From Undaria pinnatifida (taxonomy: Eukaryota; Sar; Phaeophyceae; Laminariales; Alariaceae): a stretch of 64,000 bases of DNA. The stretch lies in assembly GCA_012845835.1 (NCBI GenBank), contig JABAKD010000002.1:7124603-7188602 (forward strand). The letters are read 5' to 3'. The stretch's first letter is position 1; every line of letters starts with the position of its first letter. The notes beneath the pieces are model-generated. The model ran no database searches. It was not told the DNA's origin and saw nothing but the letters and a program-made list of their open reading frames with translations. Both the position numbers and the translations under genes were made by a program. Below are positions 13,901 to 19,800 of the stretch, in pieces.

Positions 13901-16900
13901 TTTGATGGGATCATGCAGATAATGCCGATTCGGGCATTGTTGAAGAATCATTGGGTGTTAGACTGCATGTTCGACATAGCTGATTCGAGCGCTGTTGAAG
14001 AACCATCAAGTATTAGACTGCACGCTCGACACGAAGAAGCTGAGAAATACAGCTGCACGTCAGCCTTGCGTTAGTTTAGACGTTGGGCTGTTTGAGCGAC
14101 CTGAGAACCTGAATTCATGATGAGGTTCATTCGACAAGGTTTGATTGACCGCGCGGAGACCACATCGACGGGGCTTGCCGTGTACACTCCCCCCTCTCCC
14201 CACACCCTCCCCTGGTATATCGAAACCCTGTTATTTTACAGTTTTTAATCTCGGTGTGTGGGGCAATTACACTCGTGTTGTGCCGTATGTGAAACCCGGG
14301 GATGTCTACTTAACGTCCCCCGGTTTATGTGTACAATCGCCAGATTTCATCGACTGCGCGGAGCACCTGGTGTCCGACGGGGTCACTACTCCCGCGGGGC
14401 TTGCGGTGTGCGGCCGCAGCGCGGGGGGGCTGCTGATCGGAAACGTGGTGAACATGAGGCCCGACCTGTTCGCCGCTGCTGTGGCCGACGTCCCCTTCGT
14501 CGACCTAATGAACTCGGTGAGGGGGGGAGGGGGGGGGTCATTTCATGCCTGGCAAGTCCTGCAGTGCTGCCTGGACGCAGTCCGTAGGAGGGTGGAGGTT
14601 GACAGGGTGCATGTCGGGGAGGGGGAGAGGAGGGGGCGTACTCGTTTGTTGCTTGCCTTAAGTCATTTGACCATTTGGCCACGCATCCCTATCGAGAAGG
14701 AGCACCGTTCCTACTCCTGATAAAGACACTTCCAACATTTGGGCGCTCAGTACGTTTCTTCCGTACATTACATGAACAATGTTTTGCGTATCGTATCTCC
14801 TTCGTCTTCGGTCGTCTGTGGCGACCATCGGTCTCCTAGAATAGCGATCGTTATCTCGCCATTATACAGTGTACCAAACTTGTCCACGTCACATCCATCT
14901 ACTTTCCTCATCTCTTCCTGCAACACGTTCCGTTCCACCTTGTCCAGTTTACGTTCTCGCGCTGAGGCTGTGTGTGTGCTCAATTTGTGCATGGCCGTGG
15001 CCGTATGACCATAGACCCTCGCATCCAAACTATGCCGGGACGGAGCCCCGTTCCTGTTCCTAATAGAGACACCTCCAACATTTAGGGGGGAGTTATTGGG
15101 GCGGGTGGGGTTGGGGGGTTGGGTTGAGGGGAGGGTGGTCATGTCATGCCTGTCCGTAGTCCGTAGGAGGGAGGGGGTTGGGAAGGGTTGTGGGCTTGAG
15201 GAGGTGGGGGTTTTGGTAGGGAGCGAGTTGAGATGGGTGTGTGAAGGGTTGAGAGGTTATCGGGGGGAAAAGGTCTGTTTTTTTTTCTGTCTTTTTTTGC
15301 CCGTTTTCTGCTTTCCTCCTGTTTGTTATGTTGCGTTACTTTTTTCAGATCTTGTGGTGCACATTGTTTTGCCCTCGCCTGCTGCTTTTTTTTCGGTTGT
15401 TTGTTGTTCTGTCGCCCCCCCCCCCCCCCCGCTGTTTCCGCTTTTCGGCGCAACCCCGCACGCGCGGCATCGGGACCGACAACCACTAACAATTCAGGCT
15501 TGCGTACGAATGGAACATTTATTTTCGTATTTTGTGTTGCTCCTTGCTCCGTTATAGTCTCATCATACAAAGCCACGATAGAGGTATACCTTTTGTTGGC
15601 GAAAATGGTTTCTGAATGACGGGGCTCCTTAACCTACTAATACTATCGTCCGAAAAAAAAATAATAATAGGCCATTTTTTTTACGATTCTTGTTGCGTAC
15701 CTAGGCCATATAATTTTTCATCCGGTATGGGCGGTCCTGTATTTTTCCAAAATCAGTTTCTTGGAGAGGTATGTGATCCACAGAAAAAACGTGGTGACAC
15801 GCGTCTATCGTAGCAAGCGTCTCATGAGTACTTGCACTCGCTAACCTTCGTTCTATGCCGCCCCCTCTCCCCCACCTCCCATTCCCCCATGTTTTTTGTT
15901 GGGCAGATGGCGGACCCCAGCATCCCCTTGACCATCACTGAATGGGAGGTAATACATGCTCTAAGAGGTATCACTGCTCTTGTGACACGAGGTTTTATGG
16001 TCAAAAGACGGGATCCGTGGATTGTTTCAGGGCCGTGTCTACAGTAAACCTTTGACCCAATAAACTCGTAGAATATTTTCGCGTAGATGGACCAATTTCG
16101 TTCGTGATTCCTCGCATATGCTTTGTATATACCGTTATTATAGGTGTTGCGGTGCTTGTGCGGTTTTTAGGTATTGATAGTTTCGCATAAAGAACCGGGC
16201 TCTCTTGTTGTAATTTATTCGAAAATTCGTAAGACCTCGCGCGTATCACGTCAAAAGCAAGTCGCGAAGGCGATGGGGTCAAATTCTTAAAAACCTAGCC
16301 GTGTCGTTTTCCGTTCTGGATCGTGCCTGGTTGTTCGGCCTCCCAGGAGTGGGGAAATCCCAACGAGGGCAAGTTTTTCGACTACATGCTCTCCTACTCC
16401 CCCTACGACAATGTGCGGCGACAACCCTACCCCGCTATGCTGGTCACGGGCGGCCTGAACGACCCTAGGGTGAGTTAGAAAACGGGTTTTCAGCCAATTG
16501 TGGCGTTTCGGGGTGGGGTTGATTGGGGTGCGGTGGGGTAAGGTCCAATATGCTGTATGTTGGAGGCCGGTCTTTTTGTGCTTGTGCAAGGCTTGGCGTG
16601 GTCTTAATATTATAGTTTTAGTGTGGGGGGCTGTCAGTCCAGGGGCCAAATGACGGTCTTGTAGTATCTGTGGGTGGGATTGGATGGCGTGGGGTGATGG
16701 GTGAAGGGTGGGTGGGATGGGGGGGGGAGAGGTGAGGGTAACCCTGCCATGCTGTGGTTACGGGTAGCTTGCATGACGATAGGGTGAGTGAAGTAATGGT
16801 CGGTCACTCGTCGCCTCTTGTTTTCGGGCTGGTCTAGAGAGGTGGGAGGGGGGAGGGGGGGGTGTTGGTGTTGGTGTTGGTGTTACTGGAGCTGTTGTTG

Positions 16901-19338
16901 CTGCTGCTGCGGTTGTTGTTGTTGCTGTTGTAATTGTTGGCGTTAGTGTTGGCGTTAGTGTTGGTGGTTGTCTTGTTTTGCTGTTGCTGCTGCGGTTGGT
17001 GTTGGTGGTGATGACGTTGGTGTTCGTGTTGTTGTTCCCAGTAATTTGTTTCTTTGTTTTGTCCTTGGTCATTGGACGCTTTCTGGAGGTCTTGCAAACC
17101 CCTCTCACCCTAACTAACCTTCCTCCGTATTATTTATTGCTTCTCGCTCTTCTTTCTTGTTCTTGTTCTTGTTCTTATTTTTATCATTGGCTATAGGTGG
17201 CATACTGGGAGCCTTGCAAATGGGTGTCGAAACTAAGGGATATGTCCACCACCGACAAGCCTCTTTACCTCAAGATTGGTGAGTTTCAGAAACACTGACA
17301 AGTGCAGTAAGGATATTTCGAGCTTGACACTGGTAATCAGATCCGTCATTGGTATGCCAGAAAGTATGCACAAGGCGCCGAAGTCCGCCTCACAAGCGTT
17401 TCTTAGTATGATGGTGCTCACCCTTTATGAGATTCGCCGAACACCCCACGGCGCTTCGCGGTTGGTGCAAGCAATGCCTGCTTGGTTGGTGAAAACCCGA
17501 CATGCTTCGTCCCGGCATTGTGGGGCTGCGAGGGTCTGTGGTGTTGAGCACTACGGCCATGCATGATGTTGACCAACACCCCCTCCCACCCTCGTCTCGC
17601 ATTGAGTCTGTTCCAAATTATCTGTTTTATGGTTTAATCATGGTTGACCCCTTTGAGTCTTTAGATGGGAAATGTATCGGAAACGTTACGATTGAAGCAT
17701 CGCCCACACGACGCAACAACCCCTCGCAAGGATACAACTTTTCATGGGCTTGTAAGCCTTGAGCTTTTTATGGGCTATTCTTAACCCCTTAAGGGGTTGA
17801 TCCTTTAAGGGGTTACAACCAGTGGGTTATTTCTATCCCTTTGAAGGGCCATAACCTTTTAAAGGGTTATTGTGTAACCCTTACCATTTAAGGGTACCCA
17901 TGTAAGGGTTTTATGTGTAACCTTTTAATGGGTAGTTAAAACCTTGTAGGGTTATTTATAACCTTCTTGGGGTTATTTCCACCCTTTTAGAGGTTGTTTA
18001 TAACGTTTTAAGAGCTATTTATGGCCCAACCCTTGATGGGTAATAACCCCCATAACCCTATAACCTGCATAACCCACCTAGGGTTAGGGTTAGGGTTATG
18101 GGGATTATAACTCCTCTGGGGCTTCAGAGGGTAAAACGATTGCAACATCGGCCACACGAAGCAGCCCCTTCTGCTGTGGTAAAGGATGTGTCCGACGTGT
18201 AGCCAAACGGGGGTAGATGTACGACACGCGCGCAGCATAAACGACACGTGTACTGTGGCACGCTCTTTTTTATAAGGTTGAGAAAGACCGCACTGCTACC
18301 AAGTGTTGGTTGCAATACCTGGGCGTTCGGGACGGCGACGGGTCATGACACGTGCTACGATGGCGGCAGCAATTTTGGCTAAAAATAAACTGAATGACCG
18401 GGCTCCTTAGCCCCAATTCCTCGGGAAATCGTTCTTTGTTGGCGACACGTTTCGTTTTTTTCCTAGGTTATCGGTGTGTTCACCGGGGAACACTTTTGAG
18501 TTTCTCCAAGTTAGGTTTTTGGTGAGGTATAGCAAGCCTTAGCTCCTCAAGGGAAGGCCAGAAAAAAAAATGGTGCACGTCTATCGTAGCACCCGTGTCA
18601 TGTATGACCCCTTCAGACGCGTGCTACGACGGAGGTAGCACTTTTCGTCTGAAATGGTTTCCTGCATGGCGGGTCATTTTTTTTTTTTGCGCGATTCTCG
18701 TCGTGCACCTAGGCCGTAAGATTTGTCGTCCGGTATGTAGGCAGTTTTATCTTTCGGTCAAATTCAGTTTTTGGGAGAGGTATGTCTTGAGCTCCCAAAT
18801 TGAGGGGTAGTATTAAGAAAAAAAGTGGTGTACCTCTATCGTAGCACGCGTCTTCTTTCTACTGCGCACACGTTGTTGGGGACAAACTGTTGGTTCGTGA
18901 AAAGGTAGTAATCCCCTCTGAAGCCCAATAGGGTTGTCATGACAGTAACACCTACCCCCACGATGTTGCCATATTTTAGCCGATTACCTGAACACCCCCC
19001 CCCCTCTCTCCCCAGCAGCTTTCCGTCTCGAGAGGGATGCGTGGTCAACCGGTCAAATGACAAAGGCAAGGGCAAGCAATACATGAGTACCCCCCCCCCC
19101 CCCCCCCCTGCTCTCCCCCGCCTTCCTCTACCTCCTCACAAACGTCCTCTCGCTCTCATTGCCAGACATGTCTGCGGGGCACTTCAGCGCAAGCGACCGT
19201 TACAAACACATGAAAGAGCAGGCTTTCGAGTACGCGTTCGTGTTGGAAACTCTGGGATGTGTTTCTCTCGTTTCGCCCTCATCGGGAGGGGGGGCTGGAT
19301 CGACCACAGCCCCGGGTTTCCCGCGTTCAAATTTGTAG
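1291..19338 (+). CDS. Oligopeptidase B-like S9A serine peptidase (5' partial, 17 exons)
   Basis: Coding exons: 1291-1410, 2789-2908, 3752-3811, 4156-4223, 5647-5707, 6198-6281, 6724-6800, 7779-7880, 8931-9119, 9716-9812, 10589-10716, 11003-11124, 14344-14516, 15907-15948, 16347-16469, 17197-17278, 19166-19338. They join in one frame to 606 residues plus stop. The protein should cleave short peptides after basic residues in the cytosol. Seen: beta-propeller segments, then the alpha/beta hydrolase with [14 protein letters not shown], the nucleophile motif GRSAGG (Ser435 of the visible protein), EWGNP, Asp520 in GGLNDP, YWEP, and His555 in SAGH. The Ser-Asp and Asp-His spacings (85 and 35) equal those of E. 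coli PtrB (532, 617, 652). About 110 N-terminal residues are missing and must lie upstream of the window. Introns after exons 2 and 7 use GC donors. Prolyl oligopeptidase is the alternative; the EWGNP and YWEP motifs favour oligopeptidase B. Confidence 0.93.
1450..1680 (+). repeat. Dispersed repeat family B, copy 1
   Basis: Shares phrases such as GACCATAGACTCT, CAGGCAGGCATTGC, TTGGCGAGTCGCATGAAGG-like and GCACCTTG with copies near 12.0, 15.0, 17.5, 32.8, 33.1, 52.6 and 53.6 kb. It is about 230-290 bp long. No coding capacity is conserved. It lies in peptidase intron 1. Confidence 0.7.
1880..2165. repeat. GGGTC/GACCC pentanucleotide repeats, intron 1
   Basis: A run of (GGGTC) units at 1884-1930, then dispersed GACCC units at 2035-2155 with spacer phrases such as CCGTGATATTTTGAAA. 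The same arrangement recurs around 33.4-33.9 kb and 36.1 kb, so this is one repeat family rather than a simple microsatellite. Confidence 0.8.
2540..2606 (+). pseudogene. Decayed copy of exon 2 acceptor edge
   Basis: Reads TACGACGT, TTTCCGGGACATCGCC and ATCGTCGTGAAG in the same order as true exon 2, with insertions of 4 and 2 nt that break the frame. The last part of the exon is missing. It lies about 250 bp upstream of exon 2. Confidence 0.8.
2789..2908 (+). CDS. Oligopeptidase B exon 2 (GC donor)
   Basis: Acceptor CTGAAAG, 40 codons, reading [17 protein letters not shown] and ending VFYTTQ. The only frame-compatible donor is CAG/GCAAGC at 2909, a GC donor. The next exon starts in phase 0, which the nearby GTGTTG would not satisfy. 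Propeller blade segment; a decayed copy of its 5' part sits at 2540-2606. Confidence 0.88.
2911..3480 (+). repeat. GT-rich trinucleotide repeats, intron 2
   Basis: Long runs of GGTGGT, GTTGGT and TGCTGT on the sense strand, starting right after the donor of exon 2. The open frames here encode only Val, Gly or Leu runs and are repeat artefacts. Confidence 0.85.
3752..3811 (+). CDS. Oligopeptidase B exon 3
   Basis: Acceptor CCTTCCCAG, donor GTGTGT; 20 codons, [20 protein letters not shown]. This aligns with 'YQVWRHAIGTPASQD' of PtrB, a propeller segment. Confidence 0.9.
4156..4223 (+). CDS. Oligopeptidase B exon 4
   Basis: Acceptor TTGTTCAG, donor GTGTGA, 68 nt ending in phase 2. Encodes [20 protein letters not shown], aligning with the 'LIYEEKDDTYYVSLHKT' region of PtrB. 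Confidence 0.9.
4870..4945. repeat. (GTT)n microsatellite, intron 4
   Basis: Nearly pure GTT repeat at 4886-4928. The surrounding 4224-5646 intron shows no conserved exon. A second GT-rich and GCT-rich stretch runs 5225-5590. Confidence 0.85.
5225..5590. repeat. GTTGGT / GCC / GCT repeats before exon 5
   Basis: Alternating GTTGGT-type tracts, then (GCC)n and (GCT)n at 5536-5588, ending 57 bp before exon 5. Non-coding by composition. Confidence 0.8.
5647..5707 (+). CDS. Oligopeptidase B exon 5
   Basis: Acceptor CTTGTACAG, donor GTGGGC, 61 nt. The first base completes an Arg codon from exon 4. Encodes [20 protein letters not shown], matching the 'TTSEVRLLDAE' segment of PtrB. Confidence 0.92.
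5755..6075. repeat. Diverged CTACTGCACAA repeat, intron 5
   Basis: Around 20 degenerate copies of CTACTGCACAA or CTACCGTA-like words follow exon 5. No inverted termini were seen. Confidence 0.65.
6198..6281 (+). CDS. Oligopeptidase B exon 6
   Basis: Acceptor TGCTTCAG, donor GTGGGT, 28 codons. Includes [16 protein letters not shown], corresponding to the 'FLPRRKDHEYSLDH' region of PtrB. Confidence 0.87.
6420..7260. other. C-rich intron sequence, introns 6-7
   Basis: Pyrimidine-rich stretches with poly-C runs (6425-6500 and 6970-7250) around exon 7. Apart from exon 7 no conserved coding segment is seen. Confidence 0.6.
6724..6800 (+). CDS. Oligopeptidase B exon 7 (probable GC donor)
   Basis: Acceptor CATATCAG, 77 nt. 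Encodes [20 protein letters not shown], the 'HRFYLRSNRHGKNFGLYRT' propeller blade. Phase 2 is required by exon 8, which leaves ATCAG/GCACGA as the donor. The downstream GTTGTT would give the wrong phase. Confidence 0.83.
7476..8433 (+). repeat. Tandem array of exon 8 edge copies
   Basis: Copies of the exon 8 5' half, each after an acceptor-like site, start at 7476 (TTTCAG, frame-shifted) and 7637 (TTAGAG, open, identical length) before the true 7779. Copies of its 3' half with donor-like GT ends lie at 7994-8049 (open), 8151-8206 (open) and 8384-8433 (decayed) after the true exon. Upstream copies even share the phrase CATTGGCTTGACACG preceding the acceptor. The unit is about 140-170 bp. Confidence 0.85.
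7779..7880 (+). CDS. Oligopeptidase B exon 8 (flanked by tandem shadow copies)
   Basis: Acceptor TTTTGCAG, donor GTACCA, 102 nt. Encodes [14 protein letters not shown] followed by [15 protein letters not shown], matching the 'QWEELIPPRENIMLEGF' region. Two partial copies of its 5' half lie upstream and three of its 3' half downstream. Only this copy has both halves in a frame that joins exons 7 and 9. Confidence 0.86.
8470..8580. repeat. Short TAGCCGACTGGCTA-type repeats, intron 8
   Basis: Several inverted and direct copies of GTAGCC, GACTAG and GGCTA words within about 100 bp of intron 8. Origin unknown. Confidence 0.4.
8931..9119 (+). CDS. Oligopeptidase B exon 9
   Basis: Acceptor ATTAAACAG, donor GTGAGA at 9120, 189 nt. 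Encodes [20 protein letters not shown] and ends with [20 protein letters not shown]. This is the end of the propeller and the return to the hydrolase domain ('[22 protein letters not shown]' in PtrB). Confidence 0.93.
9127..9415. repeat. G/GT-rich repeat with exon 9 donor-edge copy
   Basis: GGTGGT tracts surround 9275-9329, which repeats the end of exon 9: GGGTACCAGTCGA, then GAGCTGTGTT and GGACACCA followed by GTGAGG. The copy is not in the exon frame. Confidence 0.78.
9716..9812 (+). CDS. Oligopeptidase B exon 10
   Basis: Acceptor ATTTTTAG, donor GTGACC, 97 nt. Encodes [20 protein letters not shown] and ends ARDGVE-like (KTRDGVE), the linker into the catalytic domain. Confidence 0.92.
9836..10258. 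repeat. (TGG/TTG) repeats, intron 10
   Basis: About 400 bp of TGGTGG, GTTGGT and similar units directly after the exon 10 donor. Long open frames on both strands here are poly-Gly/Val or poly-His/Pro artefacts. Confidence 0.88.
10324..10420 (+). pseudogene. Decayed copy of exon 11 acceptor edge
   Basis: TTCTGATGCCAGCTCTG, TTTGTACCTG, GTGCCAGTCTCCGTCG and CGGAAGGATG parallel 10532-10620 (intron end plus exon 11 start). The acceptor CAG has become CTG, and the homology stops after about 12 codons. Confidence 0.8.
10589..10716 (+). CDS. Oligopeptidase B exon 11
   Basis: Acceptor CTGTACCAG, donor GTGTGA, 128 nt. Encodes [15 protein letters not shown], then [18 protein letters not shown], the highly conserved S9A YGYGSYG motif. 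A partial copy of its 5' edge is at 10386-10420. Confidence 0.95.
11003..11124 (+). CDS. Oligopeptidase B exon 12 (RGGGE motif)
   Basis: Acceptor GTGATCTAG, donor GTAATT, 122 nt. Encodes [19 protein letters not shown], then [15 protein letters not shown], the family RGGGE motif near the active site. The nine-G run codes the three glycines and is length-sensitive. Two donor-edge copies follow in the intron. Confidence 0.95.
11271..11437 (+). pseudogene. Copies of exon 12 donor edge
   Basis: 11271-11302 repeats AAGTTCCT, ACCAAGCGCACCACCTT and GAAG with a GTGGCT donor. A weaker third copy is at 11410-11437. Both follow exon 12, whose own end reads the same. Confidence 0.78.
11461..11485. repeat. 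Poly-C run, intron 12
   Basis: About 25 uninterrupted C. Many introns in this window carry poly-C or poly-G runs of 8-20 nt. This is the longest in the gene. Confidence 0.9.
11585..11648 (+). pseudogene. Copy of exon 13 start (open but truncated)
   Basis: After CCAG it reads in the exon 13 frame as [20 protein letters not shown], ending AVC at GTATGT, a good donor. The GRSAGG part is absent. Differences from exon 13 are mostly codon-level, so it stayed open. As an alternative exon it would delete the catalytic serine. Confidence 0.75.
11895..12165 (-). repeat. Dispersed repeat family B, inverted copy
   Basis: Reverse-complement copy in intron 12: GAGTGGCCACACCAGAAA, TAACTCATTGGCG, CGCTTGGTGCAAGCAATG, AAAACCCGACG, GATGCGAGGGTCTATGGTC. 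Full length by comparison with the 53.5 kb copy. Confidence 0.75.
12400..14130. other. Intron 12 sequence without recognised features
   Basis: Scattered CAG words and AC-rich stretches, with no exon-like conserved segment apart from the copies listed separately. Open frames here are short and lack recognisable motifs. Confidence 0.5.
14141..14185 (+). pseudogene. Decayed copy of exon 13 start
   Basis: TTGATTGACCGCGCGGAG, then GACGGGGCTTGCCGTGTAC, an internally deleted copy of the first 60 nt of exon 13, placed 200 bp upstream of it. Confidence 0.65.
14344..14516 (+). CDS. Oligopeptidase B exon 13 (catalytic serine)
   Basis: Acceptor CAATCGCCAG, donor GTGAGG, 173 nt. Encodes [20 protein letters not shown], then [20 protein letters not shown] and ends VPFVDLMNS. 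The nucleophile Ser is codon AGC at 14418-14420 within GRSAGG. It follows a 3.2 kb intron that contains two decayed copies of the exon's start. Confidence 0.96.
14627..14760 (+). repeat. Dispersed repeat family C
   Basis: Phrases TTGTTGCTTGCCTTA, TCATTTGACCATT, CGCATCCCT, GAGCACCGTTCCTACTCC, GACACTTCCAACATTT. Same family at 51.64 and 51.93-52.08 kb (plus), and inverted at 19.03 and 35.12 kb. Intron 13. Confidence 0.65.
14985..15060 (+). repeat. Fragment of repeat family B
   Basis: TTGTGCATGGCCGTGG, CCGTATGACCATAGACCCTC and CTATGCCGGGACGGAGC correspond to the left end of family B. The rest is missing. Confidence 0.65.
15571..15822. mobile_element. MITE family A (TIR GTGCTACGATAGAGGT), intron 13
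   Basis: About 250 bp with imperfect terminal inverted repeats: left CCACGATAGAGGT, right TCTATCGTAGCAAGCGTC. The interior carries GACGGGGCTCCTTAAC, CCTAGGCCATA, TTTTTCATC and AAAATCAGTTT. No coding capacity. Other copies are at 18.35, 18.62, 24.04 and 49.59 kb. Confidence 0.78.
15907..15948 (+). CDS. Oligopeptidase B exon 14 (42-nt microexon)
   Basis: Acceptor TTGGGCAG, donor GTAATA. The 14 codons [14 protein letters not shown] fill exactly the gap between FVDLMNS and EWGNP in the family alignment ('LDESIPLTTGEFE' in PtrB). Confidence 0.92.
16347..16469 (+). CDS. Oligopeptidase B exon 15 (catalytic aspartate)
   Basis: Acceptor GCCTCCCAG, donor GTGAGT, 41 codons. Encodes [20 protein letters not shown], then [14 protein letters not shown]. 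The Asp of GGLNDP aligns with PtrB Asp617. A donor-edge copy lies 270 bp downstream. Confidence 0.96.
16741..16783 (+). pseudogene. Copy of exon 15 donor edge
   Basis: ACCCTGCCATGCTG, TTACGGGTAGC, ATGACGATAGG followed by GTGAGT mirrors the last 40 nt and donor of exon 15 (GCTATGCTGGTCACGGG, GACCCTAGG). One inserted base breaks the frame. Confidence 0.75.
16860..17035. repeat. GTTGGT / GTTGCT repeats, intron 15
   Basis: Imperfect trinucleotide repeats of the same kind as in introns 2 and 10, followed by a pyrimidine-rich stretch with TTCTTG repeats before exon 16. Confidence 0.8.
17197..17278 (+). CDS. Oligopeptidase B exon 16
   Basis: Acceptor TGGCTATAG, donor GTGAGT, 82 nt. Encodes [20 protein letters not shown] and ends LYLKI. 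The Glu of YWEP corresponds to the conserved acidic residue linked to basic P1/P2 specificity in this family. Confidence 0.95.
17330..17585 (-). repeat. Dispersed repeat family B, inverted copy
   Basis: TACTGGTAATCAG-like left end, then GCGCCGAAGTCCGCCT, GAACACCCCACGGCGCTTCG, TGGTTGGTGAAAACCCGAC, GGGTCTGTGG, in reverse orientation. Intron 16. Confidence 0.72.
17780..18115. repeat. Minisatellite of AACCCTTNAAGGGTT units, intron 16
   Basis: About 20 degenerate units built from CCCTTAAGGGG, AACCTTTTAAAGGGTTA and similar self-complementary words, closing with two TTAGGG at 18074-18090. Each unit can fold back on itself. Confidence 0.75.
18347..18599. mobile_element. MITE family A, intron 16 copy 1
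   Basis: Left end GACACGTGCTACGATGG, right end TCTATCGTAGCACCCGTGTC. Interior GACCGGGCTCCTTAGCC and GTTTTTGGTGAGGTAT. It lies 15 bp from a second copy in the same orientation. Confidence 0.78.
18615..18853. mobile_element. MITE family A, intron 16 copy 2
   Basis: GACGCGTGCTACGACGGAGG at the left and CTCTATCGTAGCACGCGTC at the right, nearly perfect TIRs. The interior keeps GCGATTCTCGTCGTGCACC and AATTCAGTTTTTGGGAGAGG. Confidence 0.82.
19166..19338 (+). CDS. Oligopeptidase B exon 17 (catalytic histidine, stop)
   Basis: Acceptor CATTGCCAG, then [20 protein letters not shown] and [11 protein letters not shown]. The SAGH histidine aligns with PtrB His652. The remaining codons up to TAG at 19336-19338 read through the first unit of a G-rich tandem repeat, so the last 20 or so residues are a non-conserved tail. 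A further intron is possible but not needed. Confidence 0.88.
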
Positions 19339-19800
19339 GGAATTGTGAGCGGGGGGATGGATCGACCATACCCCCGGGTTTTCGGTGTTCTACCGTTGTA
19401 GGGTAATTGTGGGGAGGGGCTGGATCGACCACGGACCCGGTTTCTCGCGTTCGAACGTGTAGGGGAGTTATGGGTGGGGTGCGGTTAGGTGGGGTGGGGT
19501 GGGGTGGGGTGGGGTGGGGTGGGGTGGGGTGGGGTGGGTTTCAAATACGCATTTGTGGAACCCCCGTGATGCCCCCCTGTCGTTTCGTCCCCGTCGAAGC
19601 CTTCGCGGGGGGGAGGGCTAGATCGGTCACAGCCCTGCGTTTCCTGTGTTCGACCTTGAAGGGATATGGGTGGGGCAGGGTGGGGTGGGGGGTGGGGAGG
19701 GGTGGGGCCGTCGGTTATTCTGCGGGGCGGAGATCGACCACACCCCCGGGTTACCCGCGCTCGCACTCGTAGGGGAATGTGGGCGGGGCGGGGTGGGGTA
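19276..19800. repeat. G-rich 65-bp tandem repeat over the 3' end of the peptidase gene
   Basis: Units start GGGGGGCTGGATCGACCAC, contain CCCGGGTTT and CGTTCGAA-like words and end TGTAGGGGA. They begin around 19285, 19350, 19412, 19610 and 19728. A (GGGGT)n run fills 19485-19540. The stop codon of the gene lies in the first unit. Confidence 0.75.
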
